Origin: Actinopolymorpha rutila
Lineage (GTDB): Bacteria; Actinomycetota; Actinomycetes; Propionibacteriales; Actinopolymorphaceae
Reading direction: 5' to 3'
Assembly (NCBI RefSeq): GCF_013407855.1
Contig: NZ_JACBZH010000001.1
Span: 6,138,001-6,202,000 of the forward strand
Length of the DNA stretch: 64,000 nucleotides
Position numbers and translations under genes: made by a program. A model generated the notes under the pieces. It did not search any database. It saw nothing but the letters and a program-made list of their open reading frames with translations, and was not told the origin of the DNA. Positions 50,329-59,232 of the stretch are shown in pieces; the first letter of the stretch is position 1; every line of letters starts with the position of its first letter.

Positions 50329-52860
50329 GTGACACTGTCCTTCGTGTCCTTCAGCCGGCCGTCCCGTTCCCAGCCGTCCGACGCATCCGCCCAGAACCGT
50401 CCCACTCCAGGCGTCCCCACCCAGGAACACCCAACTCGGGAACGCCCCGTGGAGGAACGCCCCATGCAGGAGCGTCCCGCACGGGGGCGTCGCGCGGGCG
50501 CGGGCCGGGCCACCGACCCCGCGGCCATGCTGGACCGGCTCACCCTCGGGGCCGACCGGGCCGAACGCGTGACCCACGTGGAGCACGTACCCGCCCGGCA
50601 GGGACGTACCGCCGAGTGGCCTTCCTGGGTGCCGCCCCAGGTCCTCGACCGGCTCGCCGCCTACGGCATCCACCGTCCGTGGACGCACCAGGCGCACGCC
50701 GCGCAGCTGGCCCGCGACGGTGAACACGTCGTCCTCGCCACCGGCACCGCGTCCGGAAAGTCCCTCGGCTACCTGCTGCCGGTGCTCAGCGAGATCCTCG
50801 CCGGTCCGGACGGCGAGACCACTCGTCGCCGCGCCGGCACCGCGTTGTACCTCTCCCCGACCAAGGCGCTGGCCGCGGACCAGTTCCGCGCGGTGAGCGA
50901 GCTGGCCGGCGAGGACGCGCTCGCGACCACGTGCGACGGCGACAGCGGGTGGGCCGAACGCGACTGGGCCCGCGACCACGCGGCGTACATCCTGACCAAC
51001 CCCGACATGCTGCACCGATCGATCCTGCCCGCGCACGCGCGGTGGGCGAGGTTCCTGGGCTCGCTGCGGTACGTCGTCGTCGACGAGTGCCACCACTACC
51101 GCGGCGTGTTCGGCTCGCACGTCGCGCAGGTGCTGCGCCGGCTGCGCCGGATCGTGGCGCACTACGGCGCCGATCCCACGTTCGTGCTGGCCTCGGCGAC
51201 GGTGTCCGAACCGGCCGGTTCGGCCAGCCGGCTGACCGGTGTGCCGGTACGCGCGGTGACCGATGACGCATCACCACACGGCGGGCTGGCGTTCGCGCTG
51301 TGGGAGCCACCGTTCACCCGGCTCACCGGGGAGGGAGGCGCGCCGGTCCGCCGCAGCGCGACCGCGGAGACCGCCGACCTGCTCGCCGACCTGGTGGCCG
51401 ACGGCGTACGAACGGTCGCGTTCATCCGCTCCCGGCGCGGCGCGGAAGTGGTGGCGGTCCAGGCCCGCGAGCACCTCGCCGAGGTCGCCGCCGAGCTGCC
51501 CTCTCGGGTCGCGGCCTACCGCGCGGGCTACCTGCCTGAGGAACGCCGCGCCCTCGAACGCGCTCTGCAGAACCGCAGACTGCTCGGCGTCGCGGCGACG
51601 AACGCGCTGGAGCTCGGCGTGGACATCGCCGGGCTGGACGCCGTGCTGGTCGCCGGCTACCCGGGCACCCGCGCCTCGTTGTGGCAGCAGGCGGGACGGG
51701 CCGGACGCGACGGTCAGGGCGCGCTCGCCGTCTTCGTCGCCCGGGACGATCCGCTGGACACCTACCTCGTCCAGCACCCGGACGCCGTGTTCGGCCCTCC
51801 GGTCGAGGCGACCGTGCTGGATCCCGACAACCCCTACGTCGTCAAGCCACACGTGGCGGCGGCCGCCGCCGAACTCCCGATCACCGACGCCGACATCGAC
51901 CGCTTCGGCCCCTCCGCACCCGCCGCGCTGCAGGCCCTGGAGGCGGAGGGCATGGTGCGCCGCCGCCCGCACGGATGGTTCTGGACCCGCCGCGGCCGTG
52001 CCAGCGACCTGGCCGACATCCGTTCGGTGGACGGGCAGCTCGTGCGGCTGGTGGAGGGATCGACCGGGCGGCTGCTCGGCACGGTCGACGCGGGTGCTGC
52101 CCACACGTCGGTGCACGACGGCGCGGTCTACCTCCACCAGGGCGCGACGTACGTGGTGGACCACCTCGACCTCGAAGCCGCCGTCGCCCTGGTCGAACGC
52201 GCTGAGCCGGACTACTCGACGACCGCCCGCGAGATCACCGACATCGAGGTACTGGAGAGCGAACGCAGTGAGCAATGGGGTGAGGCGACCCTCGACTTCG
52301 GCTCGGTGAAGGTGGAGAACCGCGTCGTGGCCTACCTGCGCAGGCGGCTGGTCAGCGGGGAGGTGCTCGGCGAGGTGCCGCTGACCCTTCCGCCCCGCAC
52401 GCTGCAGACACGGGCCGTCTGGTGGACGGTCTCGGAGAACCAGCTCGCGGAGGCCGGACTCGGCCGTGCGGACGTCGGGGGCGCCGCGCACGCTGCCGAG
52501 CACGCGGCGATCGGCCTGATGCCGTTGTTCGCCACCTGTGACCGGTGGGACGTCGGGGGCGTCTCCACCGCGCTGCACCCGGACACCGGCCGGATGACGG
52601 TGTTCGTCTACGACGGCCACCCGGGCGGAGCGGGGTTCGCCGAGCGCGGTTTCACCGCGGCCGCCCAGTGGCTCGCGGCGACACGCGACGCGATCGCGGC
52701 TTGCCACTGCGCCGACGGCTGCCCATCATGCGTACACTCCCCGAAGTGCGGAAACGGCAACAATCCGCTCGACAAGTCCGGTGCTGTCCGGCTGCTGGAT
52801 GTTCTGCTCAACGGGGCGCCGCGCGAGGCCCGGCCTGTCGAAGGAGATGACGGCACATGA
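50329..52860 (+). CDS. MrfA/YprA-type DEAD/DEAH helicase with DUF1998
   Basis: An 843-aa SF2 helicase. Walker A ATGTASGKSLGYLLP, the DEAD-type box VVVDECHHYRG, SAT motif LASATVSEP and motif VI QQAGRAGRDGQGALAVF are present. The C-terminal DUF1998 region has four Cys in CHCADGCPSCVHSPKCGNGN, the zinc or cluster site of MrfA. MrfA-like helicases repair mitomycin-type crosslinks. The first 60 residues are repetitive and low complexity (ERPVEERPMQERPARGRRA), so the true start may be later. Same neighbour of bldG as in Streptomyces, on the opposite strand. Confidence 0.88.
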   Translation: MTLSFVSFSRPSRSQPSDASAQNRPTPGVPTQEHPTRERPVEERPMQERPARGRRAGAGRATDPAAMLDRLTLGADRAERVTHVEHVPARQGRTAEWPSWVPPQVLDRLAAYGIHRPWTHQAHAAQLARDGEHVVLATGTASGKSLGYLLPVLSEILAGPDGETTRRRAGTALYLSPTKALAADQFRAVSELAGEDALATTCDGDSGWAERDWARDHAAYILTNPDMLHRSILPAHARWARFLGSLRYVVVDECHHYRGVFGSHVAQVLRRLRRIVAHYGADPTFVLASATVSEPAGSASRLTGVPVRAVTDDASPHGGLAFALWEPPFTRLTGEGGAPVRRSATAETADLLADLVADGVRTVAFIRSRRGAEVVAVQAREHLAEVAAELPSRVAAYRAGYLPEERRALERALQNRRLLGVAATNALELGVDIAGLDAVLVAGYPGTRASLWQQAGRAGRDGQGALAVFVARDDPLDTYLVQHPDAVFGPPVEATVLDPDNPYVVKPHVAAAAAELPITDADIDRFGPSAPAALQALEAEGMVRRRPHGWFWTRRGRASDLADIRSVDGQLVRLVEGSTGRLLGTVDAGAAHTSVHDGAVYLHQGATYVVDHLDLEAAVALVERAEPDYSTTAREITDIEVLESERSEQWGEATLDFGSVKVENRVVAYLRRRLVSGEVLGEVPLTLPPRTLQTRAVWWTVSENQLAEAGLGRADVGGAAHAAEHAAIGLMPLFATCDRWDVGGVSTALHPDTGRMTVFVYDGHPGGAGFAERGFTAAAQWLAATRDAIAACHCADGCPSCVHSPKCGNGNNPLDKSGAVRLLDVLLNGAPREARPVEGDDGT

Positions 52861-53441
52861 TCGTCGTCGGAATCATTCTGGTGCTGCTGCTGGTCGCCGC
52901 CGCGGTCGGAATCGCGGTGGGCGGCGGACAACCGACCGCTGTCGAACTCGGGCCACTGCGGATCGAGAGCTCCACCTCCACGTTCTTCTTCATCGGGGTC
53001 GGCGTCACGATCGCGGCCGCGTTCGGTGCCTGGTGCCTGGTGGTCGGCACCAAGCGGTGGCGCACCCGTCAGCGGGAGCTGAAGGAGCTGCGCCAGCGGA
53101 CGGGGGGCGGCACCGGTGCGGTCGCCGGCGGCGACACCGCTGCCGGCGGTGAACTCGGGTCCGGCTCGGGCGGCGCGAACCAGCCCGCCGGCGGAGCCAC
53201 CACGCCCCGGCACTCCGCCGACGCCGGGACGTCCCCGGGGCACGGCGAGTCCGGCACCGCTTCGGGCGGACCGACCGAACACGGCACCCGCGACCACCCG
53301 TCCGGTGAGGCCGGCCGGCCCGGGAACGCAGGCGGCCCCGAAGACACCGGACGCCACACCGATCCCGGTGGCCACGCCAACAGGGCCGCCTCCCCGGCCC
53401 GCGAGCCTCACCACGGAGTCCGCCAGGACCCCATGCCGTGA
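52857..53441 (+). CDS. Two-helix membrane protein with disordered tail
   Basis: A 194-aa protein coupled to the helicase by ATGA overlap. Two hydrophobic segments (MIVVGIILVLLLVAAAVGIA; about 45-64, FFFIGVGVTIAAAFGAWCLV) flank a short external loop. A basic helix follows (KRWRTRQRELKELRQRT), then a Gly/Pro/Thr-rich disordered tail to the end. Similar to LapA/small actinobacterial membrane proteins. Function unknown. Confidence 0.7.
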   Translation: MIVVGIILVLLLVAAAVGIAVGGGQPTAVELGPLRIESSTSTFFFIGVGVTIAAAFGAWCLVVGTKRWRTRQRELKELRQRTGGGTGAVAGGDTAAGGELGSGSGGANQPAGGATTPRHSADAGTSPGHGESGTASGGPTEHGTRDHPSGEAGRPGNAGGPEDTGRHTDPGGHANRAASPAREPHHGVRQDPMP

Positions 53442-53443
53442 GC

Positions 53444-53461
53444 ACCTGACCCTGCTCAGGT
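53444..53461. terminator. Small hairpin between convergent genes
   Basis: ACCTGA (53444-53449) pairs with TCAGGT (53456-53461). It sits between the convergent 52857 and 53456 genes and overlaps the stop codon of the latter. A weak bidirectional terminator is possible. Confidence 0.4.
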
Positions 53462-53935
53462 TGGCTGGGTGGTGGGGCCGGCACGTGCTCGGGCTCGTAC
53501 GACGAACAGCCCACCTCCCGGCGCGGCCGGATGTGCCTCCACGGTGACGTCCACCTCGCTCCCCTCCACCGCACACGCGACGAGGCGCGCCCGGTGTGCC
53601 GCCGCGATCCGGTCGGCCACCGCACAGGCGGACCCGAGCTGGTCCGGGCGAACCGCCGCGGCCGACAGCGCCGCCAGGTCCGCCGCGGTGTCGGCCCTGC
53701 GTCCCGCACCCACGACGGCGACCATCGTGGTGGACACCACCGCCGCCATGACCACGATCGCGGCCGCCGCCAGCGTCCAGACACTGCCGCTGCCGCGTTC
53801 ACATCCGTGAGTGAACGCCTTCGTCGCCGACGGGCTCGCCTCCGCCGTTCCCTTCGTCTCTGTCCGCTCCTTCGTTTGGGTCGGGTCGTTCGCCTGCCCC
53901 GGGTCGTTCGCCTGCCCCGGGTCTTTCCCTGCCAT
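53456..53935 (-). CDS. TadE/TadG-like pilus assembly protein
   Basis: A 159-aa protein starting at ATG 53935, one base after the stop of the preceding gene. A disordered N-terminus (with two DPGQAN repeats from an 18-bp DNA repeat) precedes the TadG-like helix (GSVWTLAAAAIVVMAAVVST) and RRADTAADLAALSAAAV, the typical Rv3654c-type sequence. The extracellular part carries two Cys (SACAVADRIAAAHRARLVAC). It is the last gene of the pilus operon and probably a minor pseudopilin. Confidence 0.8.
   Translation of the reverse strand: MAGKDPGQANDPGQANDPTQTKERTETKGTAEASPSATKAFTHGCERGSGSVWTLAAAAIVVMAAVVSTTMVAVVGAGRRADTAADLAALSAAAVRPDQLGSACAVADRIAAAHRARLVACAVEGSEVDVTVEAHPAAPGGGLFVVRARARAGPTTQPT
53883..53918. 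repeat. 18-bp perfect tandem repeat in a coding region
   Basis: GGGTCGTTCGCCTGCCCC occurs twice in succession (53883-53900, 53901-53918). In the minus-strand gene it encodes the tandem peptide DPGQAN. It is in frame, so expansion would not break the gene. Confidence 0.7.
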
Positions 53936-53936
53936 G

Positions 53937-54344
53937 TCAGGAGACCCCCGGCTCGAGCGCCACGACCGCATGGCCGCCGACCGTGATCGCCGGCAGCCGG
54001 GACAACACCGGCCAGGACGGCCTGGCGTCCGCGACCACCTCGACGCTCGCCATCCCGCCGGCGCGACGCACCGTGATCCGGGCCCCCTCGGGCGCGCTGC
54101 GCCGCCCCTCCTCCTCGCCCGCGCCGACGGACTCACCGCGGGCCACCGCGCGGGCTGTGTCGCGCGCGGCGTCGACGCACCGGGCCTGGATTCCGACCAC
54201 CGCGACCACCCAGGTCATGCCGAGCGTCACCGCGACGAGTGCGGCCAACGCCACCGCGGTCTCGGCCGTCACCATCCCCGCCTGGCAGCGCCGTCTCGCC
54301 TCCACCTTCACGTCTCCTCCCGTTCGCCTTCGTTCCAGCACCAC
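53937..54344 (-). CDS. TadE-family minor pilin
   Basis: A 135-aa protein. Around residues 22-52 is the class III signal and membrane helix: AGMVTAETAVALAALVAVTL ending near GMTWVVAVVG, with the Glu five residues after the processing site. It continues QARCVDAARDTARAVARGES, a hallmark of TadE proteins. The start may be the first GTG or the later GTG at VKVEARRR. It is followed 1 bp later by the next pilus gene. Likely a minor pilin needed for Flp fibre assembly. Confidence 0.82.
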   Translation of the reverse strand: MVLERRRTGGDVKVEARRRCQAGMVTAETAVALAALVAVTLGMTWVVAVVGIQARCVDAARDTARAVARGESVGAGEEEGRRSAPEGARITVRRAGGMASVEVVADARPSWPVLSRLPAITVGGHAVVALEPGVS

Positions 54345-54439
54345 GAACCATTTCCGAAAACCGCCACCTCAGCGCTCCTCGCCCGCCACTGCCGGGTGGC
54401 CGGCCCGCCCGGCCTCGGCAAGCGGGCCGGCCACCGCGA

Positions 54440-54619
54440 TCAGCCCGCCAGGCTCAGCGCGGCCTTGACGAGCTTCATCAACAGCTGCTGCACCTCCGAA
54501 CTCGTCAGCAGCTTGATCAGCAGGCCGGCGAAGCTGGCCGCGGCCACGGTGCCCACGGCGTACTCCGCCGTGGTCATGCCCCGCTCGTCCGGGCGAGCGA
54601 TCCGGCGCACCTTGCGCAT
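54440..54619 (-). CDS. Flp-like pilin (DUF4244)
   Basis: A 59-aa prepilin from ATG 54619, with GGAGG upstream. A basic leader (MRKVRRIARPDERGM) ends at the prepilin cleavage site followed by TTAEYAVGTVAAASFAGLLI (Glu at +4 or +5) and a second helical part (SEVQQLLMKLVKAALSLAG). This matches actinobacterial DUF4244/Flp major pilins. It lies between tadC and the TadE genes. Confidence 0.88.
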   Translation of the reverse strand: MRKVRRIARPDERGMTTAEYAVGTVAAASFAGLLIKLLTSSEVQQLLMKLVKAALSLAG

Positions 54620-55012
54620 AAGTACCTCCAGGAGTTCCGGCGACCGGCCGGTCCGGCGCCCCGATGTCCGAGGCGATGCATCGACAATGCTGGAAAGGCC
54701 TCGGTCGCGGCGCGGTCTGGTCAGGCCCTGAGGACAACTCGGCCGACCGGTCTCCTGTGGACGAATCTCCAACCAGTACAGGGATTCGGGCCCGACGAGA
54801 CATAGGTCGCCGGACTCGGGGACGAGAACGAACCGACTCGGGGGACCAGGACGAACCGGCTCCGGGCCGCAAGGAGCTGACGCCCCCCACCCGCGCAAGG
54901 CCAGCTTGACGCGACCTCGAAGCGCTCGTCGCTACCACGAGAAGGGACGTCAAATCGCAGGTCCCAGCGCGGTGACGGCGACCGCCGGAGTGGTCGGCGA
55001 CGAGCCGGACGG
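54620..55012. other. Gap between tadC and the pilin gene
   Basis: About 390 bases without a gene, an unusual break within an otherwise tightly coupled cluster. It includes the imperfect tandem repeat at 54813-54857. The pilin gene may have its own promoter here, which would permit higher pilin output. Confidence 0.45.
54813..54857. repeat. Imperfect 22/23-bp tandem repeat upstream of the pilin gene
   Basis: The first unit (54813-54834) begins GACTCGGGG and ends ACGAACC; the second (54835-54857) has the same start and end with one inserted base and three changes. It lies about 195-240 bp upstream of the pilin start and might bind a regulator. Confidence 0.55.
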
Positions 55013-55744
55013 TCAACGCAGGAAGGCGTCCACCGCGCCCGCGACGAGCGGCACGATTCCCACCAGGACGAAGGCGGGAAGGAAGCACAACCCGAGTGGT
55101 GCGGCCGCGCGCACCCCGACCGTTCTGGCGCGCTGGTCGTTTCGTGCCCGTAGGGCTGCCCGCGCGTCGTCGGCCAACCGGTCGAGAGTGCTCGCCAGCG
55201 GTGCGCCGGAGTCCCAGACCCGCACCATCGCCCGCCCGAACGACGCCAGCCCCTCCTCGGCGAGGAAACCGGACCATGCCGTTCGGGCGTCCGCGCCGAG
55301 CCGGAACGCCGTGGCCACCTGTCCGAGCGCGCTTCCCGTGGGGCCTTCGAGCTCTGCCGCGATGACCTCGACCGCCCGCTGCGGTGAGCTGCCGGCCCGC
55401 AGGCATCCGGACAGCAGGTCGGCGACGAAGGGCAGGTCGGCGGCGAGTTGTTCGCGGCGACGGCGTACATCACGTGGCTCCAGTCGGCCCAGTACCCACG
55501 GCACGGCGAAGGCCACGACCGCACCGAGAACGAGGCCGGGCACCCCACCCACGACCACCACGGCCGCGCAGCCCGCGAGTGCGGCGGCCAGCATCCGGCT
55601 TCGCCGCTCGGCCCCGCGCGCCGGAGGACGTCGACGGGACACCGGAAGCCGGGGACGAACGCGGTCCAGGCGCCGGTGAGCCGTCGCCGGACCTGCCCAC
55701 GTCAGCATCGCGACGCCGACCAGAGCGGCGGCCAGGAAGCTCAC
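55013..55744 (-). CDS. tadC: Tad pilus inner-membrane protein TadC
   Basis: A 243-aa type II secretion F-domain protein. GTG 55744 overlaps the tadB stop (GTGA). Membrane helices flank the F domain: AALAGCAAVVVVGGVPGLVL near residue 50, then ADLPFVADLLSGCLRAGSSP (characteristic), WDSGAPLASTLDRLADDARA and the C-terminal LGLCFLPAFVLVGIVPLVAG. It forms the platform of the Flp pilus machine with TadB. Confidence 0.85.
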   Translation of the reverse strand: MSFLAAALVGVAMLTWAGPATAHRRLDRVRPRLPVSRRRPPARGAERRSRMLAAALAGCAAVVVVGGVPGLVLGAVVAFAVPWVLGRLEPRDVRRRREQLAADLPFVADLLSGCLRAGSSPQRAVEVIAAELEGPTGSALGQVATAFRLGADARTAWSGFLAEEGLASFGRAMVRVWDSGAPLASTLDRLADDARAALRARNDQRARTVGVRAAAPLGLCFLPAFVLVGIVPLVAGAVDAFLR

Positions 55745-56532
55745 GGTCGTCCCTCCGCACGGGCCGCCAGGCGTTCGACCCACCACACACCGGTCGCGGC
55801 GAGGAGCGTGCCCAGCAGCAGGCAGCCCAGACCGTAGGGAGTCCGGAGGAGGAACGTCAGCGGGTTGGCGCCCACCCCCGCACCGAGGGCCAGGCCCAGC
55901 AGCGGCATGACAGCGAGCATCCGGGCGGTGGCCCGAGGGGCGGCCAGGGTGCCGGCGACCTCTTCCCGCAGCCGCTCCTCGGCCCGCATGCCGTGGGCGA
56001 TCCGCTCCAGTACGACGGCCAGGCCGGCGCCGGTGCCTCCGGCGACCGACCACGCCACGGCGAGTCGCCGCAACGGCGCCGTCCCCGGCGCGCTCACCGC
56101 GCGCAGGGCCGCGGGCACGTCACCGCCCATCCTGCTCACCGCGGCGGCCGGCGCGAGGTCGGGCAGGACGCCCGCCGCGGCCGCGAGTGCCTGGTCGGCG
56201 CTGCGGCCGGCGCGGAGTTCGGCGGCGACGGTCTCGGTCGCCTCCCACAGTGCTGCCCGCCGCCGGCGCACGTCCTTCCGTCGGGACCATCTGGCGCCCA
56301 GCCGGACAACCAGCGCCTGGAGCGGGCGAGCGCGCCGACCGAGGGGCTCCCCACCACGCGCAAGCGACCCGGAGCCGGAGCCGCCGTTCGCCGGACGCCC
56401 GCCGCCGGCAGATGTCGCGGCTCCGGACGTGTCCGCGTACAGGCGACGCAGCAGAGTGCTCGGCGGGGCCGGTACGCACACCGCGACGGCGAGACCGACC
56501 AGGCATGCGGCGACCACCGCGCCGGAGCTCAT
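55741..56532 (-). CDS. tadB: Tad pilus inner-membrane protein TadB
   Basis: A 263-aa T2SSF-domain protein from ATG 56532, overlapping the tadA stop. It has an N-terminal helix (VVAACLVGLAVAVCVPA), the F-domain core (LWEATETVAAELRAGRSADQ, VAWSVAGGTGAGLAVVLERI) and C-terminal helices (LLGLALGAGVGANPLTFLL, GLGCLLLGTLLAATGVWWVE). It pairs with TadC. Longer frames extending upstream are shadows of tadA. Confidence 0.85.
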   Translation of the reverse strand: MSSGAVVAACLVGLAVAVCVPAPPSTLLRRLYADTSGAATSAGGGRPANGGSGSGSLARGGEPLGRRARPLQALVVRLGARWSRRKDVRRRRAALWEATETVAAELRAGRSADQALAAAAGVLPDLAPAAAVSRMGGDVPAALRAVSAPGTAPLRRLAVAWSVAGGTGAGLAVVLERIAHGMRAEERLREEVAGTLAAPRATARMLAVMPLLGLALGAGVGANPLTFLLRTPYGLGCLLLGTLLAATGVWWVERLAARAEGRP

Positions 56533-57731
56533 CGAGCGCCACCGCGGTCGCCGACGTCCCGCCTGGTCAGCAGCCGGCGCAGCTTGGGCAGGCCGGCGCC
56601 GACCCGCACCTCCCCGTCGGCGTCGAACCTCACCGCGGACACCGCCGCCACCAGGCCGGTGGGCTGGCGTTCGAACACGCAGACCTCGCCCACCCGGCGG
56701 CGACCGTCTCGGCCGCGCACCAGATGCACGTCCACGTCGACGGCCGCGGCCAACTGGCTGTGCACGGCGGCCCGGCCCAGCCCGGCGGCGACGCCGAGCG
56801 CCTCGATCCGCGCCGGCACCTCCGCGGCGGAGTTTGCGTGCAACGTGCCGCAGCCACCCTCGTGGCCGGTGTTGAGGGCCGCCAGCAGGTCGACGACCTC
56901 TGCTCCTCTGACCTCGCCGACCACGAGCCGGTCGGGCCGCATCCGCAGGGCCTGCCGCACCAACGTGCGAACGGTGATCTCCCCCGCGCCCTCGAGGTTG
57001 GCCGGGCGCGCCTCCAGCGCGACGACGTTCGGGTGGTCGGGAGCCAGCTCCCCCGAGTCCTCCACCAGAACCAGCCGGTCGGACGCCGGGACCAGTGACA
57101 GCAGGGCGGCCAGCAGCGTGGTCTTCCCCACGCCGGTGCCACCCGACACGAGAAACGCCAACCTGGCCTTGACGAGCCTGCTGAGCAGGTGCGCGCCCTC
57201 GGCCGGCACCGAACCCTCCGCCACCAGCTCCTCGACCGCGAACGCACGCCGGCGCGGCACTCGCAGCGAGATGCAGGTGCCCCGCGTGGACACCGGCGCC
57301 AGCACTGCGTGGAAACGAGTGCCGTCGGCCAGCCGGGCGTCCACGAACGGGGTCGCGTCGTCGAGCCGTCGTCCCGCGCCGCCGGCCAGGCGCTGGGCGA
57401 GCCGGCGCACGGCGGACTCGTCCTCGAAGGCGACGTCTGTGAGTTCGAGGCCGGCACCCCGATCGACCCACACTCGTCGCGGCCCCTGGACCAGGACGTC
57501 GGTCACGTTGGGATCGGCGAGGAGGGCCTCGAGCGGGCCGGCACCGGCAAGCTCGCGGCGTAGCGTCTCCACGATGCGCAGGACGGCGGCGTCGCCGAGG
57601 ATCCGGCCGTCGGCTCCGAGCGCGGCGGCCACCCGGGCCGGTGTCGGATCGACCGCCTGCTGGGCCAGTACCTGGCGTACGCGGTCGAGCAGTCCCTGGT
57701 CGACCGCCGCGGCGGTCGCGGCCCCGGTCAT
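56529..57731 (-). CDS. tadA: Tad pilus ATPase TadA (CpaF)
   Basis: A 400-aa secretion ATPase from ATG 57731, overlapping the ssd stop. It has NVTDVLVQGPRRVWVDRGAG, Walker A VSGGTGVGKTTLLAALL, the Asp box LVLVEDSGEL, Walker B RLVVGEVRGAEVVDLLAALN and the His box HEGGCGTLHANS. It powers pilus assembly. Length and motifs are complete. Confidence 0.92.
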   Translation of the reverse strand: MTGAATAAAVDQGLLDRVRQVLAQQAVDPTPARVAAALGADGRILGDAAVLRIVETLRRELAGAGPLEALLADPNVTDVLVQGPRRVWVDRGAGLELTDVAFEDESAVRRLAQRLAGGAGRRLDDATPFVDARLADGTRFHAVLAPVSTRGTCISLRVPRRRAFAVEELVAEGSVPAEGAHLLSRLVKARLAFLVSGGTGVGKTTLLAALLSLVPASDRLVLVEDSGELAPDHPNVVALEARPANLEGAGEITVRTLVRQALRMRPDRLVVGEVRGAEVVDLLAALNTGHEGGCGTLHANSAAEVPARIEALGVAAGLGRAAVHSQLAAAVDVDVHLVRGRDGRRRVGEVCVFERQPTGLVAAVSAVRFDADGEVRVGAGLPKLRRLLTRRDVGDRGGAR

Positions 57732-58909
57732 GCGGCCGCTCCGTTCCGACGGATCCGGCGGTCGTTTCGCGGCCGACGTGCAGGTCGGGCGTCGAGGTCC
57801 GCCGACGGCTGCGCCCCCCGCGCTTGCGCGGACTGCCGAGCTGAGCCGATGCCGAGGTCGGCCAGCAGCTTTCGGCACAACGTCGCGAGCGGGCCCTTGC
57901 CGCGGCGGCCAGGCGCCTCGCCGTGTTCGAGCATCACGTCCAGCCGGGGCTCGGGTGCGAGCTCACCGGCCAATGGAAGCTCCAGCGCCGCGGCCACCAC
58001 CTCACCGTCCAGTCCTGCCGGTGAAGGCCCGCGCACCACCAGCCGAAGGTCGGACACCAGCGCACCGACGGCCGACCGCACCCGGGCGGCGGCCGCGACC
58101 GCGCGCACCTCGGCGGGGACGACCAGCAGAGCGAGAGTGCACTGCGCCAGTGCCGCCTCGGTGGCCTCGTCGACGTGCCTGGGCAGGTCGACCACGACGA
58201 GGTCACCGCCGCGCACGGCCGCGTTCAGCACCGACCGCATCGCCGCGCGCGGGATGGTGAGCAGGTCGCCGCGGTCCCAGGAGAGCACGACCAGGTCGTC
58301 GACGCGGGGCAGTGCCGACCGCAGGGCACCCGCACTCACCCTCCCCTCGGTCGCCACCAGCTCGGGCCATCGCATGCCCGCGCAGTCCTCGCCGCCGAGG
58401 ATCAGCTCGATGCCACCACCGAGCGGATCGCCGTCGACCAGGAGACTTCGTACGCCCCGGCCGGCGGCCGTCACCGCCAGGGCGGCGACGAGCGTCGACG
58501 CCCCTGCCCCACCGCGTCCGCCCACGACGCCGACCGTGACCGCCTGCCGCCCCGCACCATCGGCGGCGTCGGCGAGCCGATGAACGATCCACTGCTCCGC
58601 GTCGGGGAGCTGGAGGACGTGCTCCGCCCCCAGCTCGACCGCGCCCTGCCACAACCCGCGGCTGTCCAGCTTGTGACCGACCACCACGACGTCCGGGCGT
58701 CGTGGTGGACTCACGCGGACGAGATCGGCCACCAGATCGGCGCCGACCAGGACGAGGGGTGCAGCAGGCCACAGCCGGCGCGCCATCCCGGCGTCGGCCG
58801 CCACCTCCAACCCGGCGCCGGCCGCCGTGCCGAGTCGGACGAGATCGTCGAGGAGGAGTTCGTCTGCCGTCGCGACGACCGATCGCGACCCGGGCAGGAG
58901 TCCAGACAT
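57728..58909 (-). CDS. ssd: Septum site-determining protein Ssd (TadZ/CpaE-like)
   Basis: A 393-aa MinD-family protein. The deviant Walker A reads GVVGGRGGAGASTLVAALAV, with Ala in place of the catalytic Lys, usual for actinobacterial Ssd/Rv3660c. DGDPLGGGIELILGGEDC and LVVVDLPRHVDEAT are the switch II-like segments. The N-terminal 120 residues are receiver-like. Ssd homologues localise the pilus machine or affect septation in mycobacteria. It is the first gene of the pilus operon; a long leader separates it from the 6C RNA. Confidence 0.88.
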   Translation of the reverse strand: MSGLLPGSRSVVATADELLLDDLVRLGTAAGAGLEVAADAGMARRLWPAAPLVLVGADLVADLVRVSPPRRPDVVVVGHKLDSRGLWQGAVELGAEHVLQLPDAEQWIVHRLADAADGAGRQAVTVGVVGGRGGAGASTLVAALAVTAAGRGVRSLLVDGDPLGGGIELILGGEDCAGMRWPELVATEGRVSAGALRSALPRVDDLVVLSWDRGDLLTIPRAAMRSVLNAAVRGGDLVVVDLPRHVDEATEAALAQCTLALLVVPAEVRAVAAAARVRSAVGALVSDLRLVVRGPSPAGLDGEVVAAALELPLAGELAPEPRLDVMLEHGEAPGRRGKGPLATLCRKLLADLGIGSARQSAQARGAQPSADLDARPARRPRNDRRIRRNGAAA

Positions 58910-59138
58910 GGAGAACCTTTCGAACCAGCCACAGATGGGCGGAGAGCGGTCGGAACGGCACTCACGATGCCTCGCCGCCGACAGCGGCGAGCGGGCCCGA
59001 ACCGGGCCTGTGGACGGGGCCGCCGATCACGTCGGTGTGGAAAACAACCGGGAAACGGCAGGTGCGAAACCGGAAAGTCGGAGGGTTCGCAAAGGTGTGT
59101 GCCGGGCACTAGAGCAGACGACGCGAGCTACACAGGCG
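58910..59138. other. ssd leader region
   Basis: About 230 bases between the ssd start and the 6C RNA 3' end. No gene is seen; the promoter of the pilus operon probably lies here. Confidence 0.4.
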
Positions 59139-59232
59139 ACAGCCCCCGCCGGGGGGGAGAGCGGGGGCTGTCCCTGGCCTCAGCGCGCTCGGCGAGCTGG
59201 GCCGGCACCAGCGGCGAGGGGGTCAGCCGCTG
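59139..59232 (-). ncRNA. 6C-type small RNA
   Basis: On the minus strand, the first hairpin CAGCGGC/GCCGCTG (59232-59209) has the loop TGACCCCCTC. A linker with a short GCTCG-rich stem follows. The second hairpin ACAGCCCCCGC/GCGGGGGCTGT (59171-59139) has the loop TCTCCCCCCCG, seven consecutive C. Two hairpins with C-run loops are the definition of the actinobacterial 6C RNA (Rfam 6C family). Its position beside ssd agrees with Streptomyces, where the 6C RNA lies in the same neighbourhood. The second stem doubles as a terminator. The exact 5' end may be a few bases further upstream. Confidence 0.75.

Noticed and set aside
55384..58260. 958-codon plus-strand open frame
   Set aside because: It lies antisense to the well-supported tadC-tadB-tadA-ssd genes, has no family features, and is the usual GC-rich antisense shadow.
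59139..59171. Simple terminator for the pilus operon or the HAD gene
   Set aside because: It lies between divergently transcribed genes, so it ends neither; together with the second C-loop hairpin it fits a 6C RNA better.
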